This document shows, piece after piece, positions 1-5,125 of a DNA stretch of 5,655 bases. Location of the stretch: positions 43,245 through 48,899 of the forward strand of contig JABMDG010000004.1 of assembly GCA_015904045.1 (NCBI GenBank). The letters are read 5' to 3'. The DNA is from Nitrospira sp. GTDB taxonomy: Bacteria > Nitrospirota > Nitrospiria > Nitrospirales > Nitrospiraceae. Under the pieces are notes generated by a model. It had not been told where the DNA came from and did no database searches. It saw only the letters and a program-made list of their open reading frames with translations. The position numbers were made by a program, and so were the translations under genes. Position 1 is the first letter of the stretch. Each line of letters starts with the position of its first letter.

Positions 1-1137
1 ACTGACGTCCCAGAGAGACACCTTCCCGGCCACCTCGGCATTCCGCCCACCGTTCATCTCCACGAGAATCTTCGACCCGTCAGGCGACCATCTGAGCAGC
101 GCGGCACCCGGCCCCATGTTACGGCAATCGTCTCCGCATAGATCCGGCAACATCGTACCGGTCCGCAGATCCCAGATCTGCAGCGTAGACGGCTGTTCCG
201 GCTGTCCGACCAAATAGTCACCGTCATCGGAAATATCGGCCGTGTGGAGCTGTATATTGGATCGCGCGCCCCGTTCCCGATCCACATAGGTGAATTCCGT
301 CAAGGCAAGCAACTTGCCCGACTCAACCTCGAAGACCGGATAACTCCATTGCCCGTTGCCCGCCACAAGCCGGCTGCCGTCGAGTGAAAATACACGAGGC
401 ACCAAACGGCCGCGCGCGCCTTCTGCGCTCGTCAACGTAGCACGCGCGTGAATCGTGCGTTGTTCCGTGTCAACCAGCAATATCGCATTCCCAATACTCG
501 CCGCCAACATCGAACTGTTCGGCGCAAAGAGCAGATCGTGCGGGTGCCCTTCTTTCATCACCATATCGCGCACGGCCGTGCCCTGAAGGTCATAGAGGAG
601 AATTTTCCGGCCCTGTGTCACCGCCAGTGTCTTTGTATCGGGCGACGCGGCAGCCGAGAGCACGTCCTTTTCCGAATCAAGCGGAATATGCTTCAGCGGT
701 ATCAACTTATCGCCGATATGCCAGACGCTGACCGCCTCATTGCCCTGACGAACGACCATGCGATCCGCCTCGCGCGAATAGGCCAACACGCGCATGGCTT
801 GCTTCCCTTCCGGTGGGATCTTGGCCACAGCCATCTGGCGCTTCCAATCATAGATCGCCACGCCGTTCCCCGCACACAGCACCCAGCCGTCTTGCTTCAA
901 GAATCTGACCTGGTCGCACTGGATTTGCGGAACCTTCCCGGCCAGGGTTTTGGCCTCGATGTCCCAGATAGCGAGATCGCCGGCCGTCTGCACGACGGCC
1001 ATGCGTCCATCTTCTGAAAACTCGGCAGGTACGCGGGAGCGCGCGGCAGCCAAATCCCACGGCAGCAGCCCTTCGATGACGACTCCTATGAGGACAAGAA
1101 AATACAGCATAGAGGGAAACACCCTGAAGTCTCTCAT
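1..1137 (-). CDS. WD40-like beta-propeller protein, probably exported (3' end beyond window)
   Basis: The frame is open without a stop from the ATG at 1137-1135 to the left edge, giving 379 codons with the C-terminus missing. Residues 1-32 have two arginines and then a hydrophobic stretch (about 11-26) ending near LAAA, which suggests a signal peptide or membrane anchor. The rest is a series of propeller-type blades, each with a turn such as SEDG or SPDG, a hydrophobic strand, and a WD-like ending: roughly 40-65 (IWDI), 79-101 (IYDW), 120-144 (VWHI), 164-187 (LYDL), 204-228 (LVDT), 250-275 (VFEV), 302-328 (IWDL), 350-379 (LWDV). Such propellers are usually binding scaffolds; no catalytic site is visible and I cannot assign a specific role. 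It starts 12 bases after the DUF4124 gene stop, so the two are probably one operon. No good ribosome binding site is seen. A GTG at 1143-1141 or the ATG at 1110-1108 (AGGG about 11 bases upstream) could be the true start. Confidence 0.85.
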   Translation of the reverse strand, partial: MRDFRVFPSMLYFLVLIGVVIEGLLPWDLAAARSRVPAEFSEDGRMAVVQTAGDLAIWDIEAKTLAGKVPQIQCDQVRFLKQDGWVLCAGNGVAIYDWKRQMAVAKIPPEGKQAMRVLAYSREADRMVVRQGNEAVSVWHIGDKLIPLKHIPLDSEKDVLSAAASPDTKTLAVTQGRKILLYDLQGTAVRDMVMKEGHPHDLLFAPNSSMLAASIGNAILLVDTEQRTIHARATLTSAEGARGRLVPRVFSLDGSRLVAGNGQWSYPVFEVESGKLLALTEFTYVDRERGARSNIQLHTADISDDGDYLVGQPEQPSTLQIWDLRTGTMLPDLCGDDCRNMGPGAALLRWSPDGSKILVEMNGGRNAEVAGKVSLWDVS

Positions 1138-1149
1138 ACGCACTACGGG

Positions 1150-1614
1150 CTAGCGCCGTCGCGTGTCCGGCATGGCATCGACGAAGTGCTCGATACCCTT
1201 TTCGTCGGTCCAACGCTGAACAGCAGCCTTGGTACTTGCCGGATTCCCTTCAAATACCTGCCAAGGACTTGTGGTTGTCGCCTGGGCCTGATTCAAACTG
1301 CCAAGCATCGAGAGACTTTTCACATCACGAGACGACTGCGGGGCAGACGCTAAATTGGGCACAGGGCGAACTTCAGCCTGGGGTCGTCCCACCGAAGCCT
1401 GACCCTTTGTCGACGTTTTTTTCTGCGGCACAGATTGAGAAGCCGGTGGGGCCACCTCAACTATGGACGCCGACTTCTTTTCAGGAACCGGCGGCGGCGT
1501 ATCGGTAATATGGAGATTCCCCTGAGCGTCAGTCCATTGATAGAGACCAGCCGTTCCCACCGTCGGAAACAGCATCAGACAGAACAGCAAGCTGAGTAGG
1601 CCGTAGACGTGCAT
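1150..1614 (-). CDS. Exported DUF4124-domain protein with a second C-terminal DUF4124-like motif
   Basis: A 154-residue protein. Residues 1-22 form a likely signal peptide (hydrophobic LLSLLFCLMLF, then GTA as cleavage site), so it should be periplasmic. Residues 24-42 match the start of the DUF4124 family (YQWTDAQG, then H, D and PPP), a short domain common in envelope proteins of Proteobacteria and relatives, with no established biochemical activity. Residues about 43-125 are rich in P, S, Q, A and K and look like a flexible linker. Residues 132-150 repeat the same spacing of W, T, D, G, H, D and P, offset by 108 residues, so a second, probably shortened copy of the motif sits at the C-terminus. 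The ATG at 1614-1612 is the only usable start, because no ATG, GTG or TTG lies between it and an in-frame upstream stop. It is transcribed away from lnt and leads into the propeller gene. Confidence 0.85.
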   Translation of the reverse strand: MHVYGLLSLLFCLMLFPTVGTAGLYQWTDAQGNLHITDTPPPVPEKKSASIVEVAPPASQSVPQKKTSTKGQASVGRPQAEVRPVPNLASAPQSSRDVKSLSMLGSLNQAQATTTSPWQVFEGNPASTKAAVQRWTDEKGIEHFVDAMPDTRRR

Positions 1615-1623
1615 CCTGATGAA

Positions 1624-1632
1624 AGTATAGCA
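1624..1632 (-). promoter_or_regulatory. Candidate extended -10 promoter for the DUF4124 / propeller operon
   Basis: On the minus strand the sequence reads TGCTATACT, an extended -10 element (TGN plus TATACT, one mismatch to TATAAT). No good -35 lies at the usual distance; TTGAAT is present but 22 bases away. The predicted start of transcription, about 7 bases downstream, falls nearly on the ATG at 1614, so the message would be leaderless or almost so. Supported by motif only. Confidence 0.35.
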
Positions 1633-1713
1633 GGTGGTATTCGCCGCCCTTATTCAAACCAGCAGAAATGGCAACGGCAAGGCGAGCCGGCCAGCGTATT
1701 GCTCGTTGAGGGC

Positions 1714-1810
1714 AAGAGCATATAGCTGATGGCATATAGCACGTGATCGGATCAGCAGATGGGCGAGTTTCTATTCAAGCTCAATCTCGTGCCATACGCC
1801 ATAGGCTCTT
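1714..1810. repeat. Degenerate heptad repeats forming a long imperfect inverted repeat
   Basis: Read on the minus strand, 1740-1713 divides into 7-base units GCTATAT, GCCATCA, GCTATAT, GCTCTTG. On the plus strand 1791-1811 divides into GCCATAC, GCCATAG, GCTCTTT. The 9-mer GCATATAGC occurs twice, at 1718-1726 and 1732-1740. The two arms are complementary in pieces: 1714-1719 with 1805-1810 (6 pairs), 1721-1723 with 1801-1803, 1725-1726 with 1798-1799, and 1729-1733 with 1791-1795 (5 pairs). This could be an interspersed palindromic element or an RNA hairpin; function unknown. The 10-mer AGCTATATGC recurs in the spacer before lolD. Confidence 0.5.
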
Positions 1811-1926
1811 TAACCGATCAACAGCGAACAGAATGGCCAAGCACGGCCATGTCATGGCTTACAGACACGAGCGATGGCAGCACACGAAATGACGAATGAT
1901 GTGGGTTTGTTTGGGTGGGAGGAGCA

Positions 1927-2014
1927 CGCACCTAACCGAGGACGATTAGGTACGACGGAGACCTTGGGAGGATTTTAGGCTTCCCAGTACAAGCTGGTCC
2001 TGCACACCGTCCTC
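1927..2014. other. Possible structured element with pseudoknot-like pairing
   Basis: ACCTAA (1930-1935) and TTAGGT (1946-1951) form a 6-pair stem, extended after one mismatch by two more pairs, with a 10-base loop. Seven loop bases, GAGGACG (1938-1944), are perfectly complementary to CGTCCTC at 2008-2014. Between them lie a hairpin TTGGGA / TCCCAG (1965-1970 with 1982-1987, one G-T pair) and GACC / GGTC (1960-1963 with 1996-1999). The nested and crossed pairings in under 100 bases are suggestive of a structured RNA or leader, but I recognise no known riboswitch or RNA family, and chance pairing is not excluded. Confidence 0.25.
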
Positions 2015-2218
2015 ACACTCGATCCCCTTATGAACCATATTCCCTCGGGGCGTTAACTCCCCCCACAAGAGGTACGATAGGCCTGGAGCCGAATTCAGTC
2101 AAGTAAACTCTTCGTCATGCACAAGGCTACTCCCGGCCCGCATGATTCATGCCATGTGTTGCCCTTTCGACTACGCTCCGGATGGCGAGGCAGTGACTTT
2201 TCCAATCCCCCCGTTCCC

Positions 2219-2247
2219 TTGCAAGTCCCGAACGCTTTCGCTATCGT
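2219..2247 (+). promoter_or_regulatory. Candidate promoter directly upstream of lnt
   Basis: TTGCAA (2219-2224), a 17-base spacer, and TATCGT (2242-2247) each match the sigma-70 consensus at 4 of 6 positions. The expected transcription start is within a few bases of the lnt ATG, which would again give a nearly leaderless message and fits the absence of a ribosome binding site before lnt. Weak motif evidence only. Confidence 0.25.
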
Positions 2248-2255
2248 AGCCCGCA

Positions 2256-3878
2256 ATGGACCTGCCTCGTTCGCGCCAGATTCTCTTTGCCTGCGCGAGC
2301 GGTGTCTTATTACCGCTGTGCTTTCCCAACTTTGAATTCGGGTTGCTGGCCTGGGCCGCCCTGATTCCGCTGCATCTGGCCCTCGATCAGTGCTCCCGGC
2401 GGCGCGCCTTTTGGATCGGATGGCTGACCGGCCTGATCGGATTTACCGGCATCATGGAATGGGTCGTCACGGCCATGACGACCTATGGCAAGGTTCCCCT
2501 CCCCGTCAGCTACGCCATCCTCCTGCTGCTGACCGCCTATCTCGGACTCTATGTCGGGCTCTACAGTCTGGCCGTCGTCTGGCTGCGGGAGCTGATCCCG
2601 CGCTATGGGATTTTCTTCGCCCCCTGCATCTGGGTCGTGCTTGAGCTGGTCCGCACCTATGCTCTCTCGGGCCTTCCCTGGTGCCTTCTTGGCTATTCGC
2701 AATACCAGAATTTGGACCTGATTCAGATTGCGGATCACACAGGGGTCTATGGCGTCTCCTTCCTGATCGTACTGGTCAACCTGGCCATTGCCGAGCTGAT
2801 CTTATGGTTGATGCCCTTCTTTCGCGGTTTTCACCCCGTCAAACTCCCATGGGAGTTGCTCACGACCACGGCAGTCCTCATGGTGCTGTCATGGCTCTAT
2901 AGCTCTTCCGTGCTGATGGAGGGAAACCCCACACAGTCAAAATTCTCCGTTACCGTGGGAGTCGTGCAACCCAACATCGACCAGGCCGTGAAATGGGATG
3001 CCGAGTACCGCGATGAGACCATGCAGCGATTCGAGCGGCTGACCGCCAAGCTGGGCATCGGCACAGACCTGGTCGTCTGGCCGGAAGCGGCAACGCCGTT
3101 CGTCCTGGAACGGGAGCAGGACTACCAATTGAAGCTCATTGAGTGGGCGGCCCGCGCACAAGCGCCGATCCTCACTGGAAGCCCGGCGTTACGATTCTAT
3201 CCGGACCGTAGACCCTATCTCTTGAACAGCGCCTATCTGTTAGGGACAGACGGCACCCTGCTCGGCCGGTACGACAAGCACCATCTGGTGCCGTTCGGAG
3301 AATATATTCCACTGAAATCGTCGCTGCTGTTCTTTCTCGACAAGTTGGTGGAAGGGATCGGCGATTTCGAAGCAGGGCCGGGTCCGACGATTTTGTCGTT
3401 TACACCCAAGTCGTTGCGCGGCGGCAGTCCGGCCGGCTCGCGGCCCGTGAAGTTCGGTGTGGCCATTTGCTATGAAGTGATCTTCCCTGACCTGGTCCGG
3501 CGATTTGCGGACAACGGCGCGGAGTTTCTTGTCACCATCACCAATGACGGCTGGTTCGGGCCATCGTCGGCGCCTGCGCAACATTTTTCCATGGTCGTCT
3601 TCCGTTCAGTGGAAAACCATCTGGCCTTCGCGCGTTCCGCCAACACCGGAATTTCAGGCTTCATCGATCCGTACGGCCGCATCCTGGATGCGACGCCCCT
3701 GTTCACGGAACATGCGCTGAAAGCCGCAATCCCGATCAGGAACTCCCGCACTTTTTATAGCTACTACGGAGATGTGTTTGCCTACGGCTGTGCTATAATC
3801 TGCGCGTTTCTGTGCCTGTACGGTTACTTCCGCACGGAGGAACCCGCCCCCGGCACAACCGCTATCGAGCCCGCGTAA
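2256..3878 (+). CDS. lnt: Apolipoprotein N-acyltransferase
   Basis: This 540-residue inner-membrane enzyme transfers an acyl chain from phospholipid to the N-terminal cysteine of apolipoproteins, the last step of lipoprotein maturation before Lol sorting. The first ~220 residues hold about seven membrane segments and the conserved SGLPWCLLGYSQ motif (138-149). Residues about 231-495 form the carbon-nitrogen hydrolase domain, with the catalytic triad visible as Glu277 (WPEA), Lys341 (YDKHHLVPFGEY, with Glu349) and Cys405 (AICYE), plus NDGWFG at 430-435. A final membrane helix lies near 505-524. Length and motifs match a complete, functional family member. An in-frame TAG at 2247-2249 restricts the start to this ATG or one further in; no clear Shine-Dalgarno sequence is present. 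The stop is 18 bases before prfB, consistent with cotranscription. Confidence 0.97.
   Translation: MDLPRSRQILFACASGVLLPLCFPNFEFGLLAWAALIPLHLALDQCSRRRAFWIGWLTGLIGFTGIMEWVVTAMTTYGKVPLPVSYAILLLLTAYLGLYVGLYSLAVVWLRELIPRYGIFFAPCIWVVLELVRTYALSGLPWCLLGYSQYQNLDLIQIADHTGVYGVSFLIVLVNLAIAELILWLMPFFRGFHPVKLPWELLTTTAVLMVLSWLYSSSVLMEGNPTQSKFSVTVGVVQPNIDQAVKWDAEYRDETMQRFERLTAKLGIGTDLVVWPEAATPFVLEREQDYQLKLIEWAARAQAPILTGSPALRFYPDRRPYLLNSAYLLGTDGTLLGRYDKHHLVPFGEYIPLKSSLLFFLDKLVEGIGDFEAGPGPTILSFTPKSLRGGSPAGSRPVKFGVAICYEVIFPDLVRRFADNGAEFLVTITNDGWFGPSSAPAQHFSMVVFRSVENHLAFARSANTGISGFIDPYGRILDATPLFTEHALKAAIPIRNSRTFYSYYGDVFAYGCAIICAFLCLYGYFRTEEPAPGTTAIEPA
3791..3799 (+). promoter_or_regulatory. Candidate internal promoter for prfB within the end of lnt
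   Basis: TGCTATAAT is a perfect TATAAT -10 hexamer with the TG extension. The bases at the -35 position (about 3771-3776, GATGTG) do not resemble TTGACA, which an extended -10 can tolerate. It would start a message near 3806 with a leader of about 90 bases ahead of prfB, giving the release factor gene expression independent of lnt. It lies inside coding sequence, so the match may be fortuitous. Confidence 0.35.
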
Positions 3879-3880
3879 CG

Positions 3881-3886
3881 GGAGGA
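3881..3886 (+). promoter_or_regulatory. Ribosome binding site of prfB
   Basis: GGAGGA lies 10 bases before the ATG at 3897-3899 and just after the lnt stop. It is the strongest Shine-Dalgarno sequence seen in the window. It fixes the prfB start in the frame that reaches TGA at 3969, rather than any start in the downstream open frame. Confidence 0.85.
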
Positions 3887-3896
3887 AGATCGTTCA

Positions 3897-4014
3897 ATGT
3901 TGTTTGATTACGTGCAAGTCCGTGTCCGCGCCATCGGAGAGCAAGTCTCCGAGTTACGGGGGCATCTTTGACCTCGCCCGCATGACCGCCGACCTGGAAG
4001 AGCTGGAAATGCTG
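3897..4014 (+). pseudogene. prfB: Peptide chain release factor 2, 5' fragment only, fused to lolC 3' end
   Basis: RF2 recognises UGA and UAA stop codons and releases the finished peptide. From the ATG, 24 codons (MLFDYVQVRVRAIGEQ...LRGHL) lead to an in-frame TGA at 3969-3971 inside the conserved RF2 frameshift signal. A +1 shift continues as DLARMTADLEELEML, which fits the N-terminal helix of RF2. E. coli prfB has its TGA at codon 26, so the layout matches. After about residue 39 similarity to RF2 ends: the remaining ~325 residues, including the stop-codon recognition (SPF) and GGQ regions, are absent, and the frame continues into LolC-type sequence without a stop. The translated product would be a 122-residue chimera unable to act as a release factor. 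Identity rests on the start, the frameshift cassette and the position after lnt. The end coordinate is approximate (junction about 4006-4017). Confidence 0.85.
3957..3972 (+). promoter_or_regulatory. RF2 programmed +1 frameshift site
   Basis: CGG GGG CAT CTT TGA C matches the known prfB recoding site: a purine-rich Shine-Dalgarno-like GGGGG (3958-3962), the slippery CTT (3966-3968), and the poorly terminating TGA followed by C. In established RF2 autoregulation, low RF2 makes the ribosome pause at UGA and slip +1 onto GAC, while high RF2 terminates early. All required elements and their spacing are intact here, even though the gene body is missing. Confidence 0.93.
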
Positions 4015-4266
4015 AACGGGTTGATCATCGGGTTTTCCGGAACGGCCATCGGCATCCCGCTGGGCTATGCGTTTCTGTGGCTGATCGAACGGTTTTGGAC
4101 CTTCGACGCGAGCGTCTACTACATTTCGAAAATTCCCGTTCATGTACTGGCCGAGGACGTCCTGCTCGTGGCCGGCTCGGCCATCTTGATCAGTTTTATC
4201 GCGACCGTATACCCTGCGAACCAGGCAGCCAAGCTGGAACCGGTCGCAGCGTTACGCTACGAATAG
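4009..4266 (+). pseudogene. lolC: Lipoprotein-releasing permease LolC/LolE, C-terminal fragment
   Basis: About 84 residues matching the C-terminal end of the FtsX-type permease of the Lol exporter, which together with LolD extracts mature lipoproteins from the inner membrane. A first membrane helix (LIIGFSGTAIGIPLGYAF, 4021-4086) follows the MLNGL motif. A short periplasmic stretch (VYYISKIPVHV) leads to a second helix (about 4159-4212) and the typical family ending ATVYPANQAAKLEPVAALRYE before TAG. LolC-type proteins are usually around 410 residues, so the N-terminal helix, the periplasmic domain and the next helix are missing. The frame is open only by way of the upstream RF2 piece, and no start codon with a ribosome binding site begins it independently. 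The position just before lolD fits lolC. I cannot separate LolC, LolE or a merged LolC/E form from this tail alone. Confidence 0.85.
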
Positions 4267-4277
4267 GGGCACACGCT

Positions 4278-4333
4278 GTCAGCAACCAGCCGTCAGCCTC
4301 ATAACCAGCTGAAGCTGACTACTGAAAGCTATA
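4278..4333. repeat. Degenerate heptad repeat block in the lolC-lolD spacer
   Basis: Starting at 4278 the plus strand splits into 7-base units GTCAGCA, ACCAGCC, GTCAGCC, TCATAAC, then units that read as the complementary type: CAGCTGA, AGCTGAC, TACTGAA, AGCTATA. GTCAGC (4292-4297) and GCTGAC (4314-4319) are exact inverted copies that could form a stem. The end, AGCTATATGC (4327-4336), is identical to the minus strand at 1727-1718. No T run follows, so it is not a standard terminator. This spacer makes lolC and lolD less tightly packed than the overlap often seen in Lol operons. Confidence 0.5.
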
Positions 4334-4343
4334 TGCGCTCTTT

Positions 4344-5006
4344 ATGATTAAAGTCACGGATCTTCACAAGTCCTTTTCGATGGGGTCCTATGAGCTGCCG
4401 GTCCTCAAGGGAATCACCCTTGAGATCAAGCGCGGCGAACTGATCGCGATTGTCGGGGCTTCGGGAGCCGGGAAAAGCACCCTGCTCCATATCATCGGCA
4501 CACTCGACAAGCCCAGCCGCGGCACGGTAACCATCGATGGACAGGATTTATTCCAACTGACGGAGACGCAGCAGGCTGATTTTCGCAATCGGCGAATCGG
4601 CTTTGTGTTCCAGTTTCATCACCTCTTGCCGGAATTCACAGCCCTGGAGAACGCCGGCATGCCGGCCCTTGTCCAGCGGCGCGACCCCGCCTCTGTCGAA
4701 GCCGAAGCAACCGCGCTGCTCACCGAAGTAGGATTGGGGGCGCGCCTGCATCACAAGCCTGGTGAACTGTCCGGCGGCGAGCAACAGCGTGTCGCGATGG
4801 CACGGGCATTGATGCAGAAACCGGATCTCGTGTTGGCGGATGAACCGACAGGCAATCTGGACACCCATAGCGGAGATGCCTTGTTCGGACTGATGCGGGA
4901 CTTGAATAAAGCCCGTGGAACCACCTTCATCATCGTGACACATAATGACAAGTTGTCCGCCCAGGCCGACCGCATCGTTTACATGCAGGATGGCATGATC
5001 GTCTAA
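4344..5006 (+). CDS. lolD: Lipoprotein-releasing system ATP-binding protein LolD
   Basis: This 220-residue ABC ATPase powers the LolCDE exporter, which passes outer-membrane lipoproteins to the chaperone LolA. It acts on the cytoplasmic face of the inner membrane. Walker A GASGAGKST is at 38-46, the Q-loop Gln at 90, the LolD/MacB-type stretch FQFHHLLPEFTALEN at 89-103, the ABC signature LSGGE at 142-146, Walker B LVLADEPT at 162-169 with Glu167 catalytic, the D-loop GNLD at 170-173, and the H-loop His at 200. All are intact and the length is normal. The nearby family members MacB and FtsE have similar ATPases, but the adjacent LolC tail and the LolD-like Q-loop region favour LolD. The first residues MIKVTDLHKSF are the usual family start; no clear Shine-Dalgarno sequence precedes the ATG. 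Its permease partner is truncated in this window. Confidence 0.93.
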   Translation: MIKVTDLHKSFSMGSYELPVLKGITLEIKRGELIAIVGASGAGKSTLLHIIGTLDKPSRGTVTIDGQDLFQLTETQQADFRNRRIGFVFQFHHLLPEFTALENAGMPALVQRRDPASVEAEATALLTEVGLGARLHHKPGELSGGEQQRVAMARALMQKPDLVLADEPTGNLDTHSGDALFGLMRDLNKARGTTFIIVTHNDKLSAQADRIVYMQDGMIV

Positions 5007-5055
5007 CAGGATACTGAAACAATTCGCCGGCTGTGTTCTCGCATCCTGCTAATTG

Positions 5056-5084
5056 TTGACCAATCGAGCCTCACAAGGCATGCT
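5056..5084 (+). promoter_or_regulatory. Candidate promoter for the outer-membrane protein gene
   Basis: TTGACC (5056-5061) matches the -35 consensus at 5 of 6 positions. After 17 bases CATGCT (5079-5084) is a weak -10 (3 of 6). The expected start near 5091 would give a leader of about 35 bases containing AGGG (5117-5120). This would let the gene be transcribed separately from lolD, from which it is 119 bases away. Confidence 0.3.
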
Positions 5085-5125
5085 GATGTCGAGCTGAGAC
5101 GCAAACCGCTGCTGATAGGGTCCGC

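Larger units (their letters stand above)
1615..2255. other. Divergent intergenic region, 641 bases, no convincing gene
   Basis: This stretch separates the minus-strand DUF4124 operon from plus-strand lnt. The short open frames in it have no recognisable domain, ribosome binding site or gene-like composition, and the one beginning at 2117 runs into lnt in another frame. I see no tRNA signature and no T-tract terminator. It contains candidate promoters at both ends, 7-base repeats around 1714-1810, an 11-base odd palindrome (TGATC-G-GATCA, 1744-1754), a short hairpin GCCAT/ATGGC at 1846-1858, and a possibly structured block at 1927-2014. A GGGG / CCCC hairpin near 2047-2063 lacks a following T run. 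Confidence 0.7.

Noticed and set aside
448..1017. 189-codon open frame on the plus strand
   Set aside because: It is a shadow of the minus-strand propeller gene, whose blade motifs and uninterrupted 379 codons are far more convincing.
1744..1754. Odd palindrome TGATC-G-GATCA as a regulator operator
   Set aside because: Single occurrence, only five bases per arm, within repeat-rich sequence; not enough to claim a binding site.
1920..1960. Possible c-di-GMP (GEMM) or guanidine-II riboswitch, because of CACGCAC and ACGA motifs
   Set aside because: The conserved A-rich stretch and tetraloop of GEMM are absent, and the ACGA bases are not placed as loops of the short GC stems that guanidine-II needs.
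2041..2066. GGGG / CCCC hairpin as an intrinsic terminator
   Set aside because: No T run follows on either strand and no gene ends nearby.
2117..2335. 72-codon open frame upstream of and overlapping lnt
   Set aside because: No recognisable domain and no ribosome binding site, and it overlaps the lnt N-terminus in another frame.
3904..4266. A single independent 120-residue gene starting at TTG 3904
   Set aside because: Its first 22 codons are the prfB leader read in the wrong frame. The strong ribosome binding site and RF2-like residues support the ATG at 3897 plus a +1 shift at TGA.
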